In this document: in pieces, positions 1 to 8,048 of the stretch
How positions within the stretch are numbered: position 1 is the stretch's first letter
How the letters are laid out: each line of letters starts with the position of its first letter
Origin: Victivallaceae bacterium
Lineage (GTDB): Bacteria > Verrucomicrobiota > Lentisphaeria > Victivallales > Victivallaceae
Assembly: GCA_016292515.1 (NCBI GenBank)
Contig: JAEDIJ010000028.1
Location: 1-27,201 of the forward strand
Direction of reading: 5' to 3'
DNA: 27,201 nt
Position numbers and translations under genes: made by a program
Notes under the pieces: model-generated
What the model was told of the DNA's origin: nothing
The model's database searches: none
What the model saw: only the letters and a program-made list of their open reading frames with translations

Positions 1-176
1 TTTGCGCAAGCGACCGTAGACGAGCACGGTAGCCGCGAGCGAACGAAGCGGCAAATTGAGCCGGAGCAAAGCGACGGCACGGTTTGTAATGCGAAGTGAA
101 GCGCAGGCATATGGGAGTAAAAAGGGGGAACATTCACATCCGTTTCGACTGCGGTCACACGGGAAAAGGGGTGGTT

Positions 177-216
177 AAGGAGGGGAAAGCCGTAAGAAAA
201 CGGCTGTCACCTCCTT
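177..216. other. Nested two-stem hairpin
   Basis: An outer 7-bp stem (aaggagg 177-183 with cctcctt 210-216) encloses an inner 6-bp stem (agccgt 188-193 with acggct 200-205), separated by symmetrical 4-base internal loops and closed by a 6-base loop. The pairing is perfect in both stems. Function is unknown. Confidence 0.45.
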
Positions 217-310
217 GCACCCGACACGTCGGGTATTTCCGCTCACCTCCCTGGTTTTCTTACAAAAGTACCCATTCCGCAAGGATAGTTTCGCAAAGCA
301 AAGACCGGAG

Positions 311-344
311 CCGCGAAGCGGGGCGATGGCTCTTACGCCATCGC
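311..344 (-). terminator. Possible processing/termination hairpins after tRNA-Thr
   Basis: Two adjacent hairpins lie 20 bases past the tRNA 3' end on the minus strand. One is an 8-bp stem (gcgatggc 323-330 with gccatcgc 337-344, 6-base loop). The other is a 4-bp stem with a 3-base loop (ccgc 311-314 with gcgg 318-321). The position suits a tRNA terminator, but the sequence beyond is only mildly T-rich with no clean T run, so this is tentative. Confidence 0.25.
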
Positions 345-364
345 AGGAGATTTTAAGGGGGAAA

Positions 365-440
365 TGGAGCCAGCTGTCGGATTCGAACCGACGACCTGAA
401 GTTTACAAAACTACTGCTCTACCGACTGAGCTAAGCTGGC
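365..440 (-). tRNA. tRNA-Thr (anticodon TGT)
   Basis: Read on the minus strand, a full cloverleaf is present. The acceptor stem GCCAGCT pairs with AGCTGGC, followed by discriminator T and an encoded CCA (365-367). The D arm is GCTC/GAGC with the AGTCGGTA loop. The anticodon loop is TTTGTAA, giving TGT. The variable loop is AGGTC, and the T arm GTCGG-TTCGAAT-CCGAC is perfect. The overall sequence matches the usual bacterial threonine tRNA that reads ACA/ACG codons. The second pair of the anticodon stem (28-42) is a T-T mismatch; the rest pair normally. Confidence 0.97.
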
Positions 441-458
441 ATAGGATGAATGTTTCTC

Positions 459-487
459 AATATAATCCTTAAAAAGGCTTCGTGCAA
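459..487 (-). promoter_or_regulatory. Promoter of tRNA-Thr
   Basis: On the minus strand TTGCAC (482-487) and TATATT (459-464) are separated by 17 bases, and the -10 box ends 18 bases before the first tRNA base. The fit to a sigma-70 type promoter is good. Confidence 0.65.
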
Positions 488-530
488 GTGGAGATTCCGG
501 TTTTTTTAGGGAAAACATCCCCTTTTTTAC

Positions 531-559
531 TTGAAAAATCGCGGAAGAAATGGTAAATT
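531..559 (+). promoter_or_regulatory. Promoter of the topoisomerase operon
   Basis: TTGAAA (531-536), a 17-base spacer and TAAATT (554-559) precede the parE start by 30 bases. A start near 566 would give a leader of about 24 bases containing the AAAGGAG ribosome binding site. Confidence 0.6.
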
Positions 560-589
560 CAGTAGACACCAACAAAGGAGTTTCCGGCA

Positions 590-2410
590 ATGGCCGCTGA
601 ATATAATGCAGATGCAATCGTAACGCTTGAATCGCTGGATCACATCCGGCTTCGTCCCGGTATGTATATCGGGCGACTGGGCGACGGCTCGCACCCCGAC
701 GACGGCATCTATATTTTGATCAAGGAAATCGTCGACAACAGCATCGACGAGTTCATTATGGGGTGCGGCAAACGCATTGAGATCACCGTCGATCAGGAGC
801 AGGGGGTCTTGATCCGCGACTACGGACGCGGCATCCCGCTGGAAAAGGTCGTCGAATGTGTTTCGATCATGAATACGGGCGGCAAGTACAACAGCGACGC
901 CTTTCAGTTTTCGATCGGGCTCAACGGCGTCGGCACCAAGGCGGTCAATGCGCTTTCGTCTTCTTTTGTCGTGCGCGCGGTGCGCGACGGCAAGTTTCAC
1001 GAAGCGCGCTTCGAGTGCGGCAAGCTGAAAAGCGAGGACTCGGGTTCGACCGACGAGCGCACCGGCACCAAAATTTCTTTCATTCCCGACCCGACGCTTT
1101 TTGTCAACTACCGTTACAAGATGGAGTATGTGAAAAAGCGTATCTGGATGTACGCTTATCTCAACAGCGGACTTTCGCTTTATCTCAACGGCGAGCGTTA
1201 TTACTCCGCCAACGGCTTGCAGGATCTTTTGCTGAATGAAACGGGCGAGGAAAAGCTCTACGACATCATCCATTTCCGCAACAAGGAAATCGAATTTGCC
1301 CTGACGCACAGCGATCAGTACGGTGAAAACGCTTACAGTTTCGTCAACGGTCAGTATACGAGCGACGGCGGCACGCACCTTTCCGCATTCAAAGAAGGCG
1401 TGTTGAAAGGGATCAACGAATTTTCCGGCAAGTCCTTCAAAGCCGACGCGATCCGCGACGGAATGATCGGCGCGATTTCGATCAAGGTGCGCGAGCCGAT
1501 CTTTGAATCACAGACCAAAAATAAACTCGGCAACACCGACGTGCGCGGGCCAATCGTTGCCGCCGTTTCCGCGGCGGTCTCCGACTTTTTGCACAAAAAC
1601 CGCGAGATCGCCGAGATCGTGCTGGACAAGGTCAGCCGCAACGAGCAGTTGCACCGTCAGATCCAGGAAGTAAAAAAGAAGTCGCGCGAGTTGACGCAAA
1701 AAAGTCAGTTGCGCATCCCGAAACTCAAAGATTGCAAATACCATGTCGGCGCCAAGTGGCCGCGCAAGGTCGAGCCCAAAACGACGATGATCTTTCTCAC
1801 CGAGGGCGATTCCGCCGCCGGCAGTCTGGAAAAACGCCGCGACGTCGACAATCAGGCGGTTTTCGCGTTGCGCGGCAAGCCGAAAAACGCATTCGGCGAG
1901 AGTTTCGAGATGATCTACAAAAACGAGGAACTCACCTTTTTGATGCAGGCGCTCGGGATCGAGGAGTCGACGGAAAATCTGCGTTACGACAAAGTGATCC
2001 TCGCAACCGATGCCGATGTGGACGGATTGCATATCAGGAACTTGTTGTTGACGTTCTTTCTGACGTTTTTTGAACAGCTTGTCTTGTCGGGACATCTTTT
2101 CGTTTTGGAAACGCCGCTTTTCCGCGTGCGCCACGGACGGGATGACATCGCTTATTGTTACAGCGAAGCCGAGCGCGACGAAGCGGTCAAAAAGTTCGGA
2201 CGCGGCACCGAGATCACCCGGTTCAAGGGATTGGGCGAGATCGACCCCGAGGACTTCGATGAATTCATCGGGGAAAATATGCGGCTTTCGCCGGTGACGC
2301 TCGACAATATGCGCGGCGTGCCCGAGTTGCTGAAATTCTATATGGGCGACAATACGCCGGAGCGCAAGGAATACATTATGCAGAATCTGGAGGTCGTCGA
2401 TTATGAGTGA
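590..2410 (+). CDS. parE: Type IIA topoisomerase B subunit (ParE/GyrB type)
   Basis: ATPase subunit of a type IIA DNA topoisomerase, working with the next gene to pass one duplex through another. GHKL ATPase motifs are visible: EIVDN (46-50), DYGRGIP (77-83), GLNGVGTK (110-117), and the QTK lysine loop (308-310) from the transducer domain. The TOPRIM domain follows with EGDSAAG (405-411) and the metal-binding DADVDG (474-479); FKGLGEI lies near the C-terminus. At 606 residues it lacks the extra domain of long GyrB proteins. The start RLRPGMYIG-RLGDGSHPDDGIY resembles the Bacteroidetes ParE and chlamydial GyrB2 group, known from family knowledge. ATG follows AAAGGAG with good spacing. It overlaps parC by 8 bp. 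Whether it acts as decatenase or gyrase cannot be read from sequence. Confidence 0.95.
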   Translation: MAAEYNADAIVTLESLDHIRLRPGMYIGRLGDGSHPDDGIYILIKEIVDNSIDEFIMGCGKRIEITVDQEQGVLIRDYGRGIPLEKVVECVSIMNTGGKYNSDAFQFSIGLNGVGTKAVNALSSSFVVRAVRDGKFHEARFECGKLKSEDSGSTDERTGTKISFIPDPTLFVNYRYKMEYVKKRIWMYAYLNSGLSLYLNGERYYSANGLQDLLLNETGEEKLYDIIHFRNKEIEFALTHSDQYGENAYSFVNGQYTSDGGTHLSAFKEGVLKGINEFSGKSFKADAIRDGMIGAISIKVREPIFESQTKNKLGNTDVRGPIVAAVSAAVSDFLHKNREIAEIVLDKVSRNEQLHRQIQEVKKKSRELTQKSQLRIPKLKDCKYHVGAKWPRKVEPKTTMIFLTEGDSAAGSLEKRRDVDNQAVFALRGKPKNAFGESFEMIYKNEELTFLMQALGIEESTENLRYDKVILATDADVDGLHIRNLLLTFFLTFFEQLVLSGHLFVLETPLFRVRHGRDDIAYCYSEAERDEAVKKFGRGTEITRFKGLGEIDPEDFDEFIGENMRLSPVTLDNMRGVPELLKFYMGDNTPERKEYIMQNLEVVDYE

Positions 2411-4970
2411 CGAAACGCTTCCTCCCGATGATCTTTCTCTGATGGAAAACGAGGACAACGGCGCCGTCGCCGCGCAGAAGCAGGGCAGTAACGATTACTT
2501 CCGCGCGATGATGGATCGCAACTTCCTCGATTACGCGAGCTACGTCATCGGTTCCCGCGCGATCCCCGACGTCGACGACGGCTTGAAACCGGTTCAGCGC
2601 CGTATTTTGTGGACGCTCTACCGCGCCTACGACAACGGTCGCACGACCAAGACCGCCAACATCGTCGGCAACACGATGCACTTTCATCCGCACGGCGACG
2701 CTTCGATCGGCGACGCGCTCGTTGTGCTCGCCAACAAGGGCGGCGTCATCGAAACGGAAAAACGCGACGCCAAGAGCGGCGAAACCAAGCAGGTTTTCGT
2801 CAGTGTGCCGTATTACATCAAAAAGCAGGGCAATTTCGGCAATATCCTGACCGGAAGTCCCGCCGCCGCCGCCCGTTACACCGAGTGCAGTCTGACGAAA
2901 CTTGCTTGCGAAACGCTTTTCAACAACGACATCACTCCTTTCGTTCCCAATTACGACGGACGCGAGATGGAGCCGGTGGTGCTTCCCGCCAAGGTGCCGA
3001 GTCTTCTGATGCTCGGCAGCGACGGTATCGCGGTCGGTATGTCGACGATGGTGTTGCCGCATAACTTCAACGAATTGCTCGACGCCGAGATCGCGCATCT
3101 GAAAGGCGAGGATTTCCACCTTTATCCCGACTTCCAGCAGGGCGGCGTGATGGACGTGCGCGAGTACGACGACGGCAACGGCCGCATCGTTTTGCGCGCC
3201 AAGATCGACATCGAGGGGAGAGAACTTGTCATCCGCGAAATTCCCGCGACCTGTACGGCGACGACGCTCGTCGAGTCGATCGAACGCGCCGCCAAAAAGA
3301 ACAAGATCAAAATTTCCAACGTCGATGATTTTACGAGCGATCACGTCGAAATACGGGTGACGCCGACGCGCGGTTACGATCCCGAAAAAACGCGGCAGGG
3401 GCTGTTTATGTACACCGACTGTTCGGTGTCGCTCTCGCCGAAACTGATGGTGATCTGCGACCACAAGCCCGTGCAGATGAGCGTGAGCGAGGTCTTAAAG
3501 CGCAACGTGACCAAACTCGTCGGCTACCTCAAACGCGAATTCGAGATCGCTTTGGAGCGACAGTACGAGTTGCGCCACGCGAAAACGCTCGCCCAGCTTT
3601 TCTTTGAAAACCGCATCTACAAGCGCATCGAGGAGTGCAAAAGTCAGGAGGCGGAGTATCGGGAAGTGGAAACGGGGCTGGCTCCATTCCGCGATCAGCT
3701 GCTGCGCGATGTGACCCACGAGGATATCGACAAACTGCTCGCCTTGCCGGTGCGCCGCATCGCCCGTTTCGATATCGAGAAAAACCAGCAGGAATTGCGT
3801 GAGATCGCCGCGGAGATCAAGAGCATCAAGCACAACCTCGCGCACCTTACCGAATATACGATCTCCTATCTGGAAAAACTGAAAGAAACTTACGGCAAGG
3901 ATTTCCCGCGCCATACCGAGATCGAGAGCATCGAGACGATCGACCGCGCCAAAGCGGCGCTCAACAACATCAAGATCGGCTGGGATCGCAAAAATGGTTA
4001 TATCGGCACTTCCGTCAAGAGCGACGACGTCGTCGTCTGCAACGAGTTCGACCGCTTCCTCTGTATGGAGAAAAACGGTACGTACAAGGTGATCCCGTTG
4101 CCGCCGGAAAAACTTTTTGTCGACAAACTTTACGATTTCCGCCGTTACGACGTCAAGACGGTTTTCGCCATCGTCTACCGCGATAAGAAATCGGGCAAGA
4201 GTTACTGCAAACGCTCCCGTTTCGGCGGATACATTCTGGAAAAGGAATATCATCTGATCCCCGCCGGAGCGGTGTTGGAACTTTTTACGCCGCGCCCGGA
4301 TGCCGTCTACCTTTTGGACGAAGTCGACGGACGCAATCACGCTACACAGCGCGAGATCAATCTGATGGAGTTCCCGATCCGCTCCGCCAAGGCGCGCGGC
4401 GTTTTGCTGACCGGCAAAAAGATCAGCAAGATCACGCACAACCGCTATTTGACGGAGGAGGAATTGGCGCCTTTCCTCGCGGCGGAAGCGGAGAGTGTTG
4501 CTGACGAGGGCGAAGAGGAAAGCACCGGGGAATCCGCGGCGGAAGTTCCTGCCGTGAAAGAGCCGGAAACGGTTGCTTCCGCGTCCGACGCGGAAAAAGT
4601 GCCGGAAGTTATCCCCGAAAAGGAGCCGGAGCCCGCGCCGGAAGTGAAAATAGAAACGCCGCAGGAAGAAGAATCATCTCCCGAAAAAGTCAAAACTCCC
4701 CGGCGCAAAAAGGCGAAAGCCAAACCAATTGCCGTAGAGGAAGTGGTTTCTGAACCGGAAGAAATGCCGGAGCCCGCACCGGAAGCGGAAATCGAGCCGA
4801 CGCCCGAACCGACGCCCGAACCGGAGCCGGAAGTTGCGTCTGTGCCGGAACCCGAGCCGAAGCCCGAACCGAAGCCCGAGCCGAAGCCGGTTGCTCCCGC
4901 GAAGTCGAAAAAGAAAGACGACGATGACGACGATGAATTCGGCATCGTTCAGCCGGAATTCGGTTTTTAG
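2403..4970 (+). CDS. parC: Type IIA topoisomerase A subunit (ParC/GyrA type)
   Basis: DNA-cleaving subunit, partner of the preceding B subunit. The winged-helix breakage-reunion domain starts at about residue 35 (MMDRNFLDYASYVIGSRAIP) and the catalytic tyrosine is Y159 in AARYTE, preceded by R158. A coiled-coil/tower region follows to about 480. Residues about 520-690 form a short C-terminal domain without a clear canonical GyrA box, resembling Bacteroidetes ParC. From about 693 to 855 the protein is low-complexity: Glu/Pro/Ala-rich, with PEP-type repeats and an aspartate run before the last residues (FGIVQPEFGF). The start overlaps the parE stop, so translation is probably coupled. The topoisomerase assignment is very firm; the tail's role is unknown. 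Confidence 0.95.
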   Translation: MSDETLPPDDLSLMENEDNGAVAAQKQGSNDYFRAMMDRNFLDYASYVIGSRAIPDVDDGLKPVQRRILWTLYRAYDNGRTTKTANIVGNTMHFHPHGDASIGDALVVLANKGGVIETEKRDAKSGETKQVFVSVPYYIKKQGNFGNILTGSPAAAARYTECSLTKLACETLFNNDITPFVPNYDGREMEPVVLPAKVPSLLMLGSDGIAVGMSTMVLPHNFNELLDAEIAHLKGEDFHLYPDFQQGGVMDVREYDDGNGRIVLRAKIDIEGRELVIREIPATCTATTLVESIERAAKKNKIKISNVDDFTSDHVEIRVTPTRGYDPEKTRQGLFMYTDCSVSLSPKLMVICDHKPVQMSVSEVLKRNVTKLVGYLKREFEIALERQYELRHAKTLAQLFFENRIYKRIEECKSQEAEYREVETGLAPFRDQLLRDVTHEDIDKLLALPVRRIARFDIEKNQQELREIAAEIKSIKHNLAHLTEYTISYLEKLKETYGKDFPRHTEIESIETIDRAKAALNNIKIGWDRKNGYIGTSVKSDDVVVCNEFDRFLCMEKNGTYKVIPLPPEKLFVDKLYDFRRYDVKTVFAIVYRDKKSGKSYCKRSRFGGYILEKEYHLIPAGAVLELFTPRPDAVYLLDEVDGRNHATQREINLMEFPIRSAKARGVLLTGKKISKITHNRYLTEEELAPFLAAEAESVADEGEEESTGESAAEVPAVKEPETVASASDAEKVPEVIPEKEPEPAPEVKIETPQEEESSPEKVKTPRRKKAKAKPIAVEEVVSEPEEMPEPAPEAEIEPTPEPTPEPEPEVASVPEPEPKPEPKPEPKPVAPAKSKKKDDDDDDEFGIVQPEFGF
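4767..4889 (+). repeat. Pro-Glu/Pro-Lys repeat tract in the ParC tail
   Basis: In-frame degenerate hexamer-like repeats (ccg-gag, ccc-gaa, ccg-aag) encode PEP, TPEPTPEP and PKPEPKPEPK units at residues 789-829. The tract ends before a lysine cluster and the aspartate run. Synonymous codons vary between units, which argues for selection on the protein over recent DNA slippage. Confidence 0.7.
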
Positions 4971-4991
4971 CGCAAAGGAAGCGTTGCCGCG

Positions 4992-6503
4992 ATGATTTCC
5001 CGACGCCGGATTTTGAGCATCACTGCGCTGACAAGTTTGGCGGTGCGGTTGATTTTCGGCATTTTTGTCTGGGGAAGTCCCTACCGTTTTTATCACGTCA
5101 TCACATCGCTCGATATGGCGACGCACTTGCGTTTCAGCGACGGCGTGAGTTTTCCTCCGCTTTTTGTCGCGCACCGCTTTTTATTGCAGTTTCTGCGCAT
5201 CGTCTGCGGCGGACACGCGCCTTTTGCGATTTTTGCCGCGCAAACGCTTTTCGGCATCGCGGGGGCGGTCTTGACGGCGGAACTTGCGCTCCGCTTGTGG
5301 CGCGACCGCGCGGCGGCACTCTTTGCCGGATTGCTCGCATCGCTTTACGGAGTTTATCTCATTTATGAATTCGCCGTTTTGCAGGAAGCCCTTTTAGTCA
5401 ATCTGACGCTCGGCGCATTCGTCTTTCTTTTGATCGCGCGCGAAAAACGCTACAATTGGAAGTGGAGTTTCATCGCCGCGTTGACGGCGCTTCTGGCGTT
5501 GGCGGGGCGACCCGCCGCCGTTTTTCTCGGGATCGCCGTGATCGTCTGGACGATCTGTGACTGCCGCACGCAAAAAAAGTGGCGGTTCGTCGCGCTGTTG
5601 TTTGCCGGCATCGCCGTTGCCGCGTGTTTCAATCATCACTTTGCCGGCAGTTGGAATCCCTTTTTCCGCATCGATTACGTCGTTTCCGTCAACCGGGAAG
5701 CGGGGGAGGGAGGGAATGCGTGGAGTACAGTCCTGCTCAACGTCGCCAGCAAGATACCGTTGCTTTTTTCCGCTCACGAGATTCCGGAAAATCTCAATTA
5801 TTATTTCCTTTGCGGCAAATTGCCCTTTCTCGCCGTTTTGCCGCGTTCGGAGGGTGTCATTCCGCTCGGGATCGCCGGATTTCTGGCGTTGATCGCCTTT
5901 TCGCGTTTCCGCGGACGCTCGTTGCTGCCCGGCATCGTCGTGTTTTTCTTGCTCGCGCCGCTTGCCGCCCGCTATCCCGTCGGGCGTTATCGTTTGATGC
6001 TGATCCCTTACTTCATCGTCTACGCGTCGTATCTTGTCGCCGCATTCCGGCAAGTTTTCCGCATCTGGTGGCAAGCGGCATTGCTTGCTACGCTGATTTT
6101 GGGCGTTTTCGTCGCCGCCTTTTTTCTCTCTCCGCCGCGGGTCGCACTTCGCAGCAGCGACGATTATGCGTGGGCGATCGCCTGCGAAGCCGCCGGAAAG
6201 CGTCAGGATGCCAAGGAACATTATCTGCTTGCCTGGCGCAACGGCGCGAAACGCGGCGCGGCACAGCGGCTGTATCAGTTGCTGATGGAGGATCATCAAT
6301 ATGCGGAATCGCTCGCTTTGACGCAGGAAATGCTTCAACGTTATCCCGACGACGACCTTTTCGCATTCGATCAGGCGGCGACGCTCGTCGCCCTGCACCG
6401 CGAAGATGCGGCGCAACGGCTTCTGGAAGCGATCGTAAAACAGGGTACTGATCCTGTGATCCGGCAAAATGCGCTTCTTTTTTTGCGGGAGTTGAAAAAA
6501 TAA
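4992..6503 (+). CDS. Polytopic membrane protein, GT-C glycosyltransferase-like, with helical-repeat tail
   Basis: About ten hydrophobic segments fill residues 8-395. The first membrane segment is followed by a loop containing an Asp (D41), and a GRYRLMLIPYF segment occurs near the end of the membrane part; both are typical of GT-C/PMT-family glycosyltransferases that use polyprenyl-phosphate sugars, so a sugar-transfer role in the envelope is plausible. After a small soluble stretch, residues about 405-503 form helix pairs like TPRs (AWAIACEAAGKRQDAKEHY, then SLALTQEMLQRYPDD). AAAGGAAG lies before the ATG. It sits 21 bases after parC and one base before the pseudouridine synthase, so it is probably cotranscribed. 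Acceptor and substrate are unknown, and a non-enzymatic membrane role cannot be excluded. Confidence 0.75.
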   Translation: MISRRRILSITALTSLAVRLIFGIFVWGSPYRFYHVITSLDMATHLRFSDGVSFPPLFVAHRFLLQFLRIVCGGHAPFAIFAAQTLFGIAGAVLTAELALRLWRDRAAALFAGLLASLYGVYLIYEFAVLQEALLVNLTLGAFVFLLIAREKRYNWKWSFIAALTALLALAGRPAAVFLGIAVIVWTICDCRTQKKWRFVALLFAGIAVAACFNHHFAGSWNPFFRIDYVVSVNREAGEGGNAWSTVLLNVASKIPLLFSAHEIPENLNYYFLCGKLPFLAVLPRSEGVIPLGIAGFLALIAFSRFRGRSLLPGIVVFFLLAPLAARYPVGRYRLMLIPYFIVYASYLVAAFRQVFRIWWQAALLATLILGVFVAAFFLSPPRVALRSSDDYAWAIACEAAGKRQDAKEHYLLAWRNGAKRGAAQRLYQLLMEDHQYAESLALTQEMLQRYPDDDLFAFDQAATLVALHREDAAQRLLEAIVKQGTDPVIRQNALLFLRELKK

Positions 6504-6504
6504 A

Positions 6505-7218
6505 ATGGAAACGCTTTCTCTTTCGCAATGGATCTCCCGCAGCGGCGCCGCCTCGCGCCGCAAGGCGGCGGATTTGGTACGCGAGGGGCGCGTCGCGGTC
6601 AATTGCGAAATCGTGCGCGAACCGGGGATGAAAGTTTCCCCCGGCGATCGCGTGACGCTCGACGGCGTCGAGTTGAAGCCCAAGACGACACACCACTATA
6701 TTTTGCTCAACAAGCCGCGCGGCTACGTATCGACCAATGAAGACCCGCACGCGAAACTCAAAGCGGTCGATCTGATCGCGCTCGATGATGCGCCGCGGCT
6801 CTTTTCCGCCGGCAGGCTCGACAAGGAGAGCGAAGGACTGCTGATTTTTTCCGATGACGGGGAATACGTGGCGAAGTTGACCCACCCGCGCTATCGGATA
6901 TTGAAGCGTTATGTGGTGGAGGTGTCGCGACCTCTGCGCCCGGAAGAAATGGCGCAGATGGTGTCGGGCATCGAGGATGACGGAGAAGTGCTGAAAGCCG
7001 CTTCCGTGACGCCGCTCGGCAAAAAGCAGTATGAATTTCTGCTCAACGAGGGCAGAAAACGCGAGATACGCCGCCTCACCGCCCGCTTCGGCGCGATTAC
7101 GTTGCGGTTGCGCCGCGTCGCGCAGGGAAAATTGGAACTCGGTGACTTGGCGGAGGGCAAATTCCGGGAACTTTCCCCCGCCGAAGTCGCGTTGTCGCTG
7201 ATTTCAGAAGCCGACTGA
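6505..7218 (+). CDS. RsuA/RluB/RluE/RluF-family rRNA pseudouridine synthase
   Basis: Isomerises a uridine in ribosomal RNA. The N-terminal S4 RNA-binding domain occupies about residues 1-60 (SLSQWISRSGAASRRKAADL). The catalytic signature GRLDKESEGLL follows with the active aspartate at D106. HYILLNKPRGY and the late KREIRRL segment are also standard for the family. At 237 residues it has the size of RsuA/short RluB; 16S versus 23S specificity cannot be decided. The ATG starts one base after the previous stop; GGGAG lies rather far upstream (about 13 bases), suggesting translational coupling. It converges on the lipoprotein gene with only 5 bases between stops. Confidence 0.92.
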   Translation: METLSLSQWISRSGAASRRKAADLVREGRVAVNCEIVREPGMKVSPGDRVTLDGVELKPKTTHHYILLNKPRGYVSTNEDPHAKLKAVDLIALDDAPRLFSAGRLDKESEGLLIFSDDGEYVAKLTHPRYRILKRYVVEVSRPLRPEEMAQMVSGIEDDGEVLKAASVTPLGKKQYEFLLNEGRKREIRRLTARFGAITLRLRRVAQGKLELGDLAEGKFRELSPAEVALSLISEAD

Positions 7219-7223
7219 ATTTT

Positions 7224-8048
7224 TTACGGCATCGCGACGATGCCGCTCGGCGGCAATGGCATATGGGGCTGATTCGGCGATGTGCCATACTGCTCCGTCG
7301 GCTCGTTTTTACGCGTACTTTCCGTATCGGAGCTTTTCCGGTCTCTGCCCATTCGGGGGGCTCCGGAGGGCGGGATCGGCAACGGCGTCGGTTCGGTCGT
7401 TGTCAGCGGAATGCTCACTTCTTCGCTTTGGGGAGCATTTTGCGGAATAAGTTCTTTTTCCGCTTCTTTTTTCGGCATATCAGGGACGTTTTCGCCATTC
7501 CAGTTGCCCGCCGCCTTGTGTTCCAGCAGCTCCTTCTGCTGACGGATGAGCGGTTCCGCCTCTTTGCGGTTTTTCCAGAAAACGGCGCGGACTTTGACCA
7601 GTTTTCTGCCGTGATATTCCCCTTGCAATGTGGTGCGGGCACCCCATTTTTTATCTTCTTCCTGCGGAACTTCTACCGGTTTCATCAATCCGGCATCCGA
7701 AGTCAATCCCTGCATAAAGGACTTTTCATCTTCGTCGAGATCGTAAAGCCCCGCTTCGACACGGCGGCTGTTGACGACGCAGACCGCGTCGGCGCCGCGC
7801 TTGCGCGCCTCCTCGACCAGCTCGTCTTCGATCCCGTAACGGTCGGTATGCGCGGAAACCGTCAATATGCCGTGCCCGATGATCATATACTGCGCGGGGT
7901 CGATCTCGCTTTTTTCCCAGGTGAAAACAATGGGGGCGCCTTCGGGATGTTCATCGAAATGTCTGCCGACATACTCCAAATGACCGCACCCCGTCGAGAG
8001 GATCAGGGACAGCGCGGTCAAAGCGCAAAGGATGGATTTTTTCTTCAT
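7224..8048 (-). CDS. Putative lipoprotein, last gene of the SPFH/metal ATPase/ABC operon
   Basis: A lysine-rich start, a hydrophobic stretch and a lipobox-like LSTGC with lipidation cysteine C21 predict an outer- or inner-membrane lipoprotein. Residues about 25-165 look folded; a segment around 75-95 (EEARKRGADAVCVVNS) recalls small envelope lipoproteins whose core has an Ala-rich helix followed by GA(D/N)xV, but the match is too weak for a family name. The C-terminal 90 residues are Pro/Ser/Thr/Glu-rich and probably disordered. The ATG overlaps the stop of the upstream helical-repeat gene as ATGA, so translation is coupled. Function is unknown. Confidence 0.8.
   Translation of the reverse strand: MKKKSILCALTALSLILSTGCGHLEYVGRHFDEHPEGAPIVFTWEKSEIDPAQYMIIGHGILTVSAHTDRYGIEDELVEEARKRGADAVCVVNSRRVEAGLYDLDEDEKSFMQGLTSDAGLMKPVEVPQEEDKKWGARTTLQGEYHGRKLVKVRAVFWKNRKEAEPLIRQQKELLEHKAAGNWNGENVPDMPKKEAEKELIPQNAPQSEEVSIPLTTTEPTPLPIPPSGAPRMGRDRKSSDTESTRKNEPTEQYGTSPNQPHMPLPPSGIVAMP

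Larger units (their letters stand above)
1..364. other. Non-coding region with several hairpins
   Basis: No convincing gene is seen here. Two overlapping open frames (96-356, 215-472) lack a ribosome binding site, have unlikely composition, and the second runs into the tRNA. The first 110 bases are rich in short gcgaa/cgaagc-like words, including an inverted pair gccgc...gcggc at 32-52. Farther in are a nested hairpin at 177-216, a short hairpin at 220-233 (cccga/tcggg) and two adjacent hairpins at 311-344. The word tcacctcc occurs twice (207-214, 243-250) and either copy could pair with the aggagg at 178-183. This could be a structured RNA, tRNA trailer sequence or a decayed repeat; nothing decides between them. 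Confidence 0.5.

Noticed and set aside
96..472. Two small open frames (96-356 and 215-472)
   Set aside because: No ribosome binding site, odd composition, overlap with hairpins, and the second reads through the tRNA.
509..527. Short hairpin ggga/tccc followed by T residues between the tRNA and parE
   Set aside because: Only a 4-bp stem, and no plus-strand gene upstream to terminate.
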